Of a stretch of DNA of 6,849 nucleotides, positions 1-5,301 are shown piece after piece (position 1 is the stretch's first letter; every line of letters starts with the position of its first letter). Below the pieces are notes generated by a model that saw only the letters and a list, made by a program, of their open reading frames with translations, did no database searches and had not been told where the DNA came from. Made by a program: the position numbers and the translations under genes. The stretch lies in NCBI GenBank assembly GCA_958448375.1, contig CAUDDU010000051.1, forward strand, positions 1 to 6,849, written 5' to 3'. This DNA comes from an uncultured Collinsella sp. Its GTDB lineage: Bacteria; Actinomycetota; Coriobacteriia; Coriobacteriales; Coriobacteriaceae.

Positions 1-360
1 GCCGAGGCCGAGGGCAAGGATCCTCACGAGGCCGTCGCCGCTGCGAACGGCGAAGATGCTGCCGAGGACGAGGGCTTTGACGAGGGCGATGTGCCGGTTG
101 ACGCCGAGCCCGTTGCCGATGCGACCGCCGAGCCCGTTCCCACCGAGCCCCAGGGCGTCCCCAACTTTGACGACGAGCCCCAGGTGGCGATTGATACCGA
201 GGGCGCGGTTGCCGAGAACCACGAGGCCTCCGCTGCCGTCTTTGGCGGTGCGGCGACGGTTCCGGCAGGACCTGCGCATGAGGGCGGTCTGCCGCTCGTG
301 GACGGCGCCGGCGAGGACCCGGGTGCCACGGTGACCATGCCGGCTATGCCCCAGGAGTAG
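1..360 (+). CDS. C-terminal tail of an unidentified acidic protein (5' end outside window)
   Basis: Frame 1 is open from the first base to a TAG at 358-360, giving 119 residues of a protein that starts upstream of the window. The visible part is very rich in Ala, Glu, Asp, Pro and Gly, with repeated EP/AEP/DDEP-type stretches, no predicted membrane helix and almost no basic residues. It looks like a disordered acidic tail rather than a folded domain. A GTG at 91-93 lies in frame, but nothing resembling a ribosome binding site justifies it as a start, and the frame continues openly to its left with the same composition. I do not recognise the family; the identity depends on the missing N-terminal part. 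Acidic tails of this type occur on many cytoplasmic and membrane proteins, so the tail itself says nothing about function. Confidence 0.7.
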   Translation, partial: AEAEGKDPHEAVAAANGEDAAEDEGFDEGDVPVDAEPVADATAEPVPTEPQGVPNFDDEPQVAIDTEGAVAENHEASAAVFGGAATVPAGPAHEGGLPLVDGAGEDPGATVTMPAMPQE

Positions 361-439
361 GCCTACGCGTTTATCACCATCACGTACCTGCGCCTTTGCC
401 GTACGCAGATGAGCGGAGCGGCAAGTGATGCGCTGCGGG

Positions 440-445
440 TATAAT
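440..445 (+). promoter_or_regulatory. -10 box (TATAAT) of the YtxH/PRC-barrel operon
   Basis: A perfect TATAAT hexamer sits 51 bases before the ATG at 497, giving a predicted transcript start near 452 and a leader of about 45 nt. I see no good -35 hexamer 16-18 bases upstream (the sequence there is AGCGGC-like). A short inverted repeat, TTGCCG at 396-401 and CGGCAA at 419-424, lies just upstream and could be an operator; it has no T-run, so it is not a terminator for the gene ending at 360. Confidence 0.55.
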
Positions 446-496
446 GGACAGCATTCAAACGGTGGGCACCGACGTGCCCGCAGGAGAGGAATGATC

Positions 497-886
497 ATGG
501 GTAAGACTTTCAGCTTTGTCTCCGGCGCACTTTTTGGTGCCGCTGCCGGCGCTATTGTCGGCGTTGCTCTGGCCCCGCGCTCGGGCGCCGAGACCCGCGC
601 CATGGCTGCCGATATCGCCAACGACGCCTGGGACAATATGCGCGACACCTACGAGCACAGCGCCGAGGAGGCCCGTGCTGCGGTGAATGACTTTGGCCCG
701 ATGGTCGACGCCAAGACCGATGACCTGCGCGCCAAGGTCGATCTGGCCCGCGAGCGCATGGACCAGCTGCGCGAGCAGCTCAACGATGCCATCTCGGGTG
801 GCAACGTGACGCCCGCCGCCGACGTCGTGGTCGAGAACGCCGTCGAGGCTGATACCGAGGCTGCGGAGCCCTCGACCGAGGCATAA
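497..886 (+). CDS. YtxH domain-containing small membrane-anchored protein
   Basis: The 129-residue product has the layout of the YtxH family. Residues 6-27 form a Gly/Ala-rich hydrophobic helix (SGALFGAAAGAIVGVALAP), followed by the typical APRSGAETR junction. Residues 35-100 form a long charged helix that probably makes a coiled coil, and residues 101-129 are a disordered acidic tail (EADTEAAEPSTEA). The family is found in many Gram-positive bacteria, often linked to general stress; its molecular role is not established. An ATG start at 497 fits GAGG at 486-489 with 7-base spacing; ATG at 491 is possible. The frame is open back to a GTG at 425, but a start there would lie upstream of the TATAAT at 440-445 and add a basic, non-family N-terminus. 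The stop overlaps the next gene's ATG by one base. The role of the pair is unknown, but co-expression is likely. Confidence 0.85.
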   Translation: MGKTFSFVSGALFGAAAGAIVGVALAPRSGAETRAMAADIANDAWDNMRDTYEHSAEEARAAVNDFGPMVDAKTDDLRAKVDLARERMDQLREQLNDAISGGNVTPAADVVVENAVEADTEAAEPSTEA

Positions 887-1641
887 TGCGCGCCGGGGAT
901 TTTGTCGGCGCCAAGATCTATCGCAAGCCTACCGAGGACAAGCGCATCAAAAAGGACGGCACGCCGCGCAGCCCTAAAAAGCTCGGAAAGATTCACTTTC
1001 CGGTCTTTACCCCGGGCGGTACGCGCGTGGTCGGCTTTATGGTCCGCCAGTCTGATATCGCGGGCATGATCGAGCGCCCCGACCGATTCGTAGCGCTCGA
1101 CGCCATTGGTGTCTACGAGGGCGCCATTGCGGTCGATGACGTCAAGGACACGTACGATGCCGCCGCTGCCAAGCGCCTCGACATCAACCTGGACGATTGC
1201 ATCATCTGGGTCGGTATGGACGTGCGCACGGAATCAGGCGACGTCGTGGGCTATTGCTCGGACGTTGAGTTCAAGCCACGCTCGGGCATCGTGCAGGCAT
1301 TCTATGTGACCGCCGGTGCTGCTTCGAGTGTTTTGGTTGGTGACGCGCAGGTGCCGCCGACGATGCTGCGCGGCTATGCGGACGGCGCGATGATTGTTTC
1401 GGACGAGGTCAAGTCGCTCGGGTATTCGGGCGGTGCGGCTGCCAAGGCCGCCGAGGCCAGCGTCGTGGTGGGCGACAAGGTCAAAAAGGGCGCCAAGGTG
1501 CTCGACGACAAGGGATCGGTTGCCGTGGACAAGGGCAGTCGCGCACTGGGCAAGCAGCTCGGCAAGACGCGCGGCATGTTCAAGGCCTTTAAGGACGAAT
1601 ACCAAAAGGCGAGCGGAGGCTCGTCAAAAGCTACAAAATAG
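886..1641 (+). CDS. Tandem PRC-barrel domain protein with basic helical tail
   Basis: The product is 251 residues and cytoplasmic, with no membrane helix or signal peptide. Residues about 33-85 (KLGKIHFPVF...VVGFMV...DRFVALDAI) and about 107-172 (WVGMDV...GDVVGYCSDVEF) look like two PRC-barrel units, each with the strand-turn pattern ending in a V-G-x-x-x-D-V-type motif. Residues 185-251 are Lys/Ala/Gly-rich, with repeated GDKVKKGAKVLDDKGSVAVDKG-like stretches predicted to be helical and strongly basic. PRC-barrels occur in RimM, photosynthetic reaction centre H subunit and many stand-alone proteins, usually as interaction modules; no specific activity can be assigned. The ATG shares its A with the stop codon of the YtxH gene (TAATG), and a weak GAGG lies 4 bases upstream (878-881), so translation is probably coupled. 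The basic tail could pair with the acidic tail of the YtxH protein, which is inference only. Confidence 0.75.
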   Translation: MRAGDFVGAKIYRKPTEDKRIKKDGTPRSPKKLGKIHFPVFTPGGTRVVGFMVRQSDIAGMIERPDRFVALDAIGVYEGAIAVDDVKDTYDAAAAKRLDINLDDCIIWVGMDVRTESGDVVGYCSDVEFKPRSGIVQAFYVTAGAASSVLVGDAQVPPTMLRGYADGAMIVSDEVKSLGYSGGAAAKAAEASVVVGDKVKKGAKVLDDKGSVAVDKGSRALGKQLGKTRGMFKAFKDEYQKASGGSSKATK

Positions 1642-1662
1642 CGACGTACCAAATGATGGGAG

Positions 1663-1699
1663 GCAAGCCGGAGACCTGTTGCTCCGGCTTGCTGTGTTT
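1663..1699 (+). terminator. Hairpin after PRC-barrel gene: weak terminator or attenuator
   Basis: GCAAGCCGGAG (1663-1673) and CTCCGGCTTGC (1682-1692) form a perfect 11-bp stem with an 8-base loop (ACCTGTTG). The following bases, TGTGTTTA, are only moderately T-rich, so termination may be partial. The hairpin ends 21 bases before the next ATG, which leaves no room for a promoter in between. It must therefore lie within any transcript that reaches the deacetylase-like gene from upstream. Confidence 0.5.
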
Positions 1700-1713
1700 A
1701 TGGGGGAGGGCAC

Positions 1714-3120
1714 ATGCGCCAAAACGGATCCAACTTAAACGGGCGTTCGGGTGCGCGTCCGACGGCGCGCCGCGACCTGGGGCAGCTGCCCAGCGGTCAG
1801 CGCAAGCGTCACCGTAAGCCCGGCGCGATGTATCTCAACCATAGCCGCGGCTTTAGCGATCGCAGCGCGCGCATCGGCAACAGCCGCACACCCCGTCGTT
1901 CGTCTCGCCTGCCCTATGCGCTCATTGCCGTGGGTTGTGCGCTCGTGCTGTTTATCGCTGCCGTCGTGGGCTACGTCAACCGCAGTGTGGACGTGGAGCT
2001 CAACGGCCAGAAGACCGCGGTGCGTGTGGGCTCTACGCTGCAGAATCTCATCGACGACCAGGAGTTGACTGACACCTACGACGCAGGCGACCTGCTGGCC
2101 GTCGATGACAGCGTGCTCAAGCGCCATGGGGGCGAAAAGCTGTCGGTGAAGGTCGACGGCAAGCGCGTGAAGCAGGGCAAATGGGACAGCCGCGAGCTTG
2201 AGGGCGGCGAGAAGGTGACGGTCAAGGATGGCCGTAACACCTACGAGAAGCACGAGGTTCAGGCTACGGTTATCGAGCCCAAGCTCAAGGTCGAGGGTAC
2301 GGGCGCTATCGAGTATGTGCAGACGTGGGGTGTCCAGGGCCGCTCCGAGGTGTGGGTCGGTGAGCAGTCGGGCAAGACGCAAGACCGCGGCGAGGTTGTG
2401 CCCGCCACCGATTGCGTCGTTGCGTGCGCCAGCGTGGCGCCCAAGGGTAACGAAAAGTATGTGGCGCTGACGTTTGACGAGGGTCCGAGCGGCGCTACCA
2501 AGCAGATCTTGCAGGTGCTCAAGGAAAAGGGCGTCACCGCGACGTTCTTCCTTTCGGGCGATGCGGTCGAGGCCTCTCCTGCCACGGCCAAGGCGATTGT
2601 CGATGCCGGGTGCGAGATCGGATCCAACAGCTACAGCGACGATTCGCTCAAGGACCAGGACCGTGAGGCGGTACGCGAGCAGATCACGAAAGGCACCGAT
2701 GCGATTAAGTCGGCGACCGGCGTGAAGACGATGCTACTGCGTGCTCCCTACGCTGCCTTTGACGAGCAAAACTGGATTGATGCGATGGACCTGGTCTCCG
2801 CCGTGGTCTCGTGGAATATTGACTCGGGCGACTGGCTGCTCAACGGTGCCGACGAGCAAGTCTCGACGGTGCTCGATTCGGTGACGCCGGGCAATATCGT
2901 GCTGCTCACCGATAGAGACGAATGCGCCGAGCAGATGCTCGAGGCGCTGCCGCAGATTATCGACGGCCTCATTGCCGACGGCTACAAGATCGTGACGCTC
3001 AGCGACCTGGTCAAGACGGACACGTCGCTGAGCAAAAAGCTCACCTCGCTGACGAAGGTCACCATGCCCAAGGACGCCGTGTTCCCCCAGCTTGCCGAGG
3101 ACGAAGATACCACAGAGTAG
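1714..3120 (+). CDS. Membrane-anchored NodB-fold (polysaccharide deacetylase-like) protein, active site degenerate
   Basis: The product is 468 residues. Residues 1-66 are cytoplasmic and very basic; residues 67-88 form one membrane helix (YALIAVGCALVLFIAAVVGYV), so the rest faces outward. Residues about 91-175 resemble the ubiquitin-like DUF348/YabE-type modules, and residues about 185-240 resemble a G5-like linker with Cys234 and Cys238. The NodB domain spans about 248-435. The usual TFDDGP reads TFDEGP (253-258): the catalytic-base Asp255 is kept and the metal Asp is Glu256. The usual H-T/S-x-x-H motif reads N305-S-Y-S-D309, so both metal His are lost. R343-A-P-Y346 is kept, as is D373-W374, and the final LLHD reads LLTD (397-400), so the catalytic His is Thr399. 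The family removes acetyl groups from cell-wall sugars using a D-H-H metal site; this protein lacks that site and may bind glycan without cleaving. The start is supported by GGAGG at 1705-1709, 4 bases from the ATG. Confidence 0.85.
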   Translation: MRQNGSNLNGRSGARPTARRDLGQLPSGQRKRHRKPGAMYLNHSRGFSDRSARIGNSRTPRRSSRLPYALIAVGCALVLFIAAVVGYVNRSVDVELNGQKTAVRVGSTLQNLIDDQELTDTYDAGDLLAVDDSVLKRHGGEKLSVKVDGKRVKQGKWDSRELEGGEKVTVKDGRNTYEKHEVQATVIEPKLKVEGTGAIEYVQTWGVQGRSEVWVGEQSGKTQDRGEVVPATDCVVACASVAPKGNEKYVALTFDEGPSGATKQILQVLKEKGVTATFFLSGDAVEASPATAKAIVDAGCEIGSNSYSDDSLKDQDREAVREQITKGTDAIKSATGVKTMLLRAPYAAFDEQNWIDAMDLVSAVVSWNIDSGDWLLNGADEQVSTVLDSVTPGNIVLLTDRDECAEQMLEALPQIIDGLIADGYKIVTLSDLVKTDTSLSKKLTSLTKVTMPKDAVFPQLAEDEDTTE

Positions 3121-3157
3121 TCATTGGGTAGTCATTTAAGAACGTCCCCAATGACTA
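3118..3157 (+). repeat. Palindromic repeat-like element overlapping the deacetylase stop codon
   Basis: TAGTCATTGGG (3118-3128) is followed directly by a near-copy, TAGTCATTTAA (3129-3139), and then by the inverted arm CCCAATGACTA (3147-3157). The outer arms match perfectly over 11 bp with an 18-base loop; the second copy can pair instead with AATGACTA (3150-3157), giving two alternative hairpins. The TAG of the upstream gene is the first three bases of the element. There is no T-run after the stem, so it is a poor intrinsic terminator. Its make-up resembles dispersed REP-like or MITE-like palindromes, but whether it is repeated in the genome cannot be seen here. Confidence 0.5.
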
Positions 3158-3182
3158 TGTCACGGATGCGTCAGCGTTTGGT

Positions 3183-3204
3183 ATGCCTGCAATGTGCAGC
3201 GCAT
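3183..3204 (+). other. Short hairpin upstream of the mgtE-like promoter
   Basis: ATGCCTGCA (3183-3191) pairs with TGCAG-C-GCAT (3195-3204), giving nine base pairs with a 3-base loop and one bulged C. It is followed by ATAAATTC and not by a T-run. It could be an operator, a remnant of the adjacent repeat-like element or a poor terminator; nothing decides between these. Confidence 0.3.
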
Positions 3205-3231
3205 AAATTCGATGCCGCAGGGCGATGCTGA

Positions 3232-3240
3232 TGCTATAGT
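3232..3240 (+). promoter_or_regulatory. Extended -10 promoter of the magnesium operon
   Basis: TGCTATAGT matches the extended -10 form TG-N-TATAAT with one change. No convincing -35 hexamer is found at 16-18 bases upstream, which is common for extended -10 promoters. The predicted start is near 3246-3248, leaving an untranslated leader of about 200 nt before the mgtE-like gene. A weaker alternative is TTGGTA (3178-3183) with CATAAA (3202-3207), 18 bases apart. Confidence 0.45.
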
Positions 3241-3255
3241 TACTGCGGTTAATGA

Positions 3256-3393
3256 GGGTCAAGAGAAAGGTTACAGGTGAAATCCAAACCTCGACCATAC
3301 AGTCGATGACCCCATGCAGGTGCTTTTTGCGCATGCACGGGGTGTAAGCGTCGAGCGGCGTGCCGCCCGCGCATGCGTATACATATCCAGAAG
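3256..3393 (+). promoter_or_regulatory. Structured 5' leader of the magnesium operon (candidate cis-regulatory RNA)
   Basis: Hand folding gives a compact three-way junction. P1 is GGGTCA (3256-3261) with TGACCC (3307-3312). P2 is AGGTT (3268-3272) with AACCT (3287-3291), capped by a GG/CC pair around TGAAAT. P3 is CGAC (3292-3295) with GTCG (3302-3305). A second hairpin uses ACCCC (3309-3313) and GGGGT (3339-3343) with inner TGCA and TGC pairings; it competes with P1 for the C-run at 3309-3312. CTCGAC (3290-3295) can also pair with GTCGAG (3350-3355), competing with P3. A small GCGG/CCGC hairpin (3355-3366) follows. Many Mg2+ importer genes have an M-box riboswitch, but I do not find the M-box conserved GTTAGGTGAGGCTCC-type core here. 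Nor does it match the cobalamin, yybP-ykoY or NiCo patterns I know. No folding energies were computed. Confidence 0.4.
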
Positions 3394-3428
3394 CCCCCGG
3401 ACGTCGCACATGCGGCCGCGTCCGGAGG
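3394..3428 (+). promoter_or_regulatory. Hairpin sequestering a Shine-Dalgarno sequence
   Basis: CCGGACG (3397-3403) pairs perfectly with CGTCCGG (3419-3425). The stem extends outward through CC (3394-3395) with GG (3427-3428) across one C/A mismatch, and inward through CGC/GCG around an ACAT loop. The GGAGG at 3424-3428 is almost wholly inside the stem, so the hairpin could hide this ribosome binding site. CCCCG at 3395-3399 could instead pair with CGGGG at 3338-3342 in the leader, which would free the site. That alternative is inferred from complementarity only. Confidence 0.45.
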
Positions 3429-3432
3429 AATA

Positions 3433-3465
3433 ATGATGGGGAGCACCATTGAATTATCTGAGTGA
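3433..3465 (+). CDS. Possible 10-codon leader ORF overlapping the mgtE-like start
   Basis: ATG-ATG at 3433-3438 lies 4 to 7 bases after the strong GGAGG at 3424-3428 and opens a frame encoding MMGSTIELSE, ending in TGA at 3463-3465. It overlaps the TTG start of the mgtE-like gene (3449) in a different frame. It could be a translated leader peptide whose ribosomes affect initiation at the TTG, or a sign that the true reading frame is disturbed nearby. The peptide itself has no recognisable feature. Confidence 0.25.
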   Translation: MMGSTIELSE

Positions 3466-5293
3466 GATGCTCAAATTGCCGGTCTTGGACGTCGATGGAG
3501 AAAAGCTCGGCGTGGTGAACGATTTTGGTATTGCTACCGGCGAAGTTTTTCCGCACGTGACGTCGCTCGCGTTCCGCGGTCCCGGCAAGACGCCGTTTAT
3601 GATCAGCTGGCGCAAATGGGTCGACCGTATCGACGAGACGGGTGTACACCTTAAGACGTCGGCCACCGAAATCCGTTTTTCGTACCTGCAGCCGACCGAA
3701 CTCTTGCTTGCCCGCGACGTGCTCAACAAGCAGATTGTCGACACGCAGGGCATGAAAGTCGTGCGCGTAAACGACATCAAGTTTTCCATGTCGGGCGAAA
3801 ATCAGCTGCGCCTGCTGGGCGCCGAAGTGGGCGCCCGCGGTCTGCTACGCGCGATCAGCCCCGCACTCGAGCATATCGTCGAAGGCTTTATGAAGCACCT
3901 GGGCAAGCCGCTCAGTGAGGACATCATCGCTTGGTCCTACATGGACCTGCTCGATCGCTCGACCAAGAACATTCAACTCTCGGTGTCGCATAAGACGCTC
4001 GGCGAGCTGCACCCTGCCGACATCGCCGACATTATCGAGCAGCTCGACCCGCGCCTGCGTGCGCAGGTGTTTGCACAGCTCGATACTGCCCAGGCCGCCG
4101 AGGCCATCTCGGAGTTCGATGACGACGAGCTTATGACCGAGATGCTCGAGGGCCTGTCCGACACGGACGCATCGTCGATGCTGGCCATGATGGACCCGGA
4201 CGACGCCGCCGACCTGATCGACGAGCTCGATTACGAGAAGGCCGAGAAGCTCCTGCGCCTGATGGGCGTCAAGGAGGAGAAGGCGATTCGTAACCTGCTG
4301 GGCTATGAGGACAACACCGCCGGCCGCATCATGACCTCGGAGTTTGTCTCGCTGCCCGCCACGGCGACGGTCGGCGATGCCATCGAGGCGATTCGCAAAC
4401 TCGATGAGGACTTCGAGAGTGTCTATTACGTCTATACCGAGGATCCGAGCGGCATGCTCACCGGCGTGCTCTCGCTGCGCACGTTGATCGTGGCCGACCG
4501 CGATGCCACGCTGGGTCAGCTCGCCTATCGCGACCTGGTCTACGTGTCGCCCGACGAGGACCAGGAAGACGTGACGGACGAGATGACCAAGTACGACCTG
4601 GTTGCCATCCCTGTCTGCGACGAGAACCGTCATATCCTGGGCATCGTGACCTTCGACGACGCCATGGACGTTATCGCCGAGGAGCATCAGGAGGACCTGC
4701 AGATCGCCGGTGTCGGCTCGGGCGATAGCGCGTCGGACGACTCGACGAACGTGCTCAGCTGGTTTGTGCATCGCCAGTACTGGGTTGTCGTGTGGGGCAT
4801 TGCCTCGTGCATCATGGCAACGGTGCTGGGGACGGCGCTCGGCTCCGCGCATCTGGTGGTGTTCCCCATGTGCGCCATGCCGCTCGTGCTGCTTGCTGCC
4901 TCGCGCATGGTGTCGTTCGTCAAGAACTACTTCTTGGAGTATGACGGTCACGACGACGAGCCCAAGCCGTATCTGGGGTTCTTCTTCCAGAGCACGGGCA
5001 TGGGCCTGATTCTGTCACTCGTGACCTACCTGTGCGCCCAGCTGGTGCGCACCGCCGCGTTCCCCGATGCGCCCATGTTTGAGGAGCAACTCTTTACCGG
5101 GTCCTTTAATATCGCTGCCATCATTTGCCTGGTTGGCAACATGAGCGCCGTGATTTACCTGATGGTGCTGTTCTGGCGTGACGAGCATGACCTCAACACG
5201 TCGGGCACCGCCATGAACGTTATTGCCGTCATGATCTCGTGCGTAGCGTACTGCGCCGCTGCGGTGCTGCTCACCATGTCGGTCATTGGCTAG
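3449..5293 (+). CDS. MgtE-like protein: tandem PRC-barrel, MgtE-N, CBS pair and divergent 5-TM domain
   Basis: The product is 614 residues, longer than ordinary MgtE (about 450). Residues 3-85 and 86-165 look like two PRC-barrel units (LSEMLKLPVLDVDGEKLG; LLARDVLNKQIVDTQGMKV). Residues 186-290 are the MgtE N-domain superhelix (ELHPADIADIIEQLD..., MMDPDDAADLIDELD). CBS domains follow at about 295-350 (IMTSEFVSLPATATVGDAI) and 362-412. Five helices lie at about 443-465, 468-487, 508-533, 552-576 and 588-612. MgtE normally gates Mg2+ through such cytoplasmic domains, but the GGN-x-G-x-Q membrane motif is not found, and Asn590 stands where the TM5 ion-binding Asp would be expected by position. 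It may be a sensor or regulator rather than a channel. The TTG start follows GGGGAG (3438-3443) by 5 bases and matches the family N-terminus; an in-frame TGA at 3434 bars an earlier start. The transporter gene follows after 8 bases. Confidence 0.85.
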   Translation: MNYLSEMLKLPVLDVDGEKLGVVNDFGIATGEVFPHVTSLAFRGPGKTPFMISWRKWVDRIDETGVHLKTSATEIRFSYLQPTELLLARDVLNKQIVDTQGMKVVRVNDIKFSMSGENQLRLLGAEVGARGLLRAISPALEHIVEGFMKHLGKPLSEDIIAWSYMDLLDRSTKNIQLSVSHKTLGELHPADIADIIEQLDPRLRAQVFAQLDTAQAAEAISEFDDDELMTEMLEGLSDTDASSMLAMMDPDDAADLIDELDYEKAEKLLRLMGVKEEKAIRNLLGYEDNTAGRIMTSEFVSLPATATVGDAIEAIRKLDEDFESVYYVYTEDPSGMLTGVLSLRTLIVADRDATLGQLAYRDLVYVSPDEDQEDVTDEMTKYDLVAIPVCDENRHILGIVTFDDAMDVIAEEHQEDLQIAGVGSGDSASDDSTNVLSWFVHRQYWVVVWGIASCIMATVLGTALGSAHLVVFPMCAMPLVLLAASRMVSFVKNYFLEYDGHDDEPKPYLGFFFQSTGMGLILSLVTYLCAQLVRTAAFPDAPMFEEQLFTGSFNIAAIICLVGNMSAVIYLMVLFWRDEHDLNTSGTAMNVIAVMISCVAYCAAAVLLTMSVIG

Positions 5294-5301
5294 GTGGTCG
5301 C

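Noticed and set aside
396..424. Inverted repeat TTGCCG/CGGCAA as terminator of the first gene
   Set aside because: The stem is only 6 bp with a 17-base loop and there is no T-run; it sits just upstream of the -10 box.
1735..2382. Minus-strand open frame (215 codons) opposite the deacetylase-like gene
   Set aside because: It is antisense to the membrane helix and DUF348-like region; no domain, no ribosome site.
3268..3312. Possible cobalamin riboswitch (GGTGAAATCC motif at 3276-3285)
   Set aside because: The motif is one base short of the usual spacing, and the flanking B12-box and CCACTGT-type elements are absent.
3256..3428. M-box magnesium riboswitch
   Set aside because: Context fits, but the conserved core (GTTAGGTGAGGCTCC and GTGCTAAAGCTC-like segments) is not found; kept only as an unclassified structured leader.
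3155..3649. Minus-strand open frame (164 codons) covering the intergenic gap before the mgtE-like gene
   Set aside because: It overlaps the true gene start and the leader; no ribosome site or domain is visible, and the gap is better explained by promoter and leader structure.
3845..4951. Long minus-strand open frame (368 codons) opposite the mgtE-like gene
   Set aside because: It is a shadow of a GC-rich gene with clear MgtE-N and CBS domains on the + strand; its His/Arg/Gly-rich translation has no recognisable domain.
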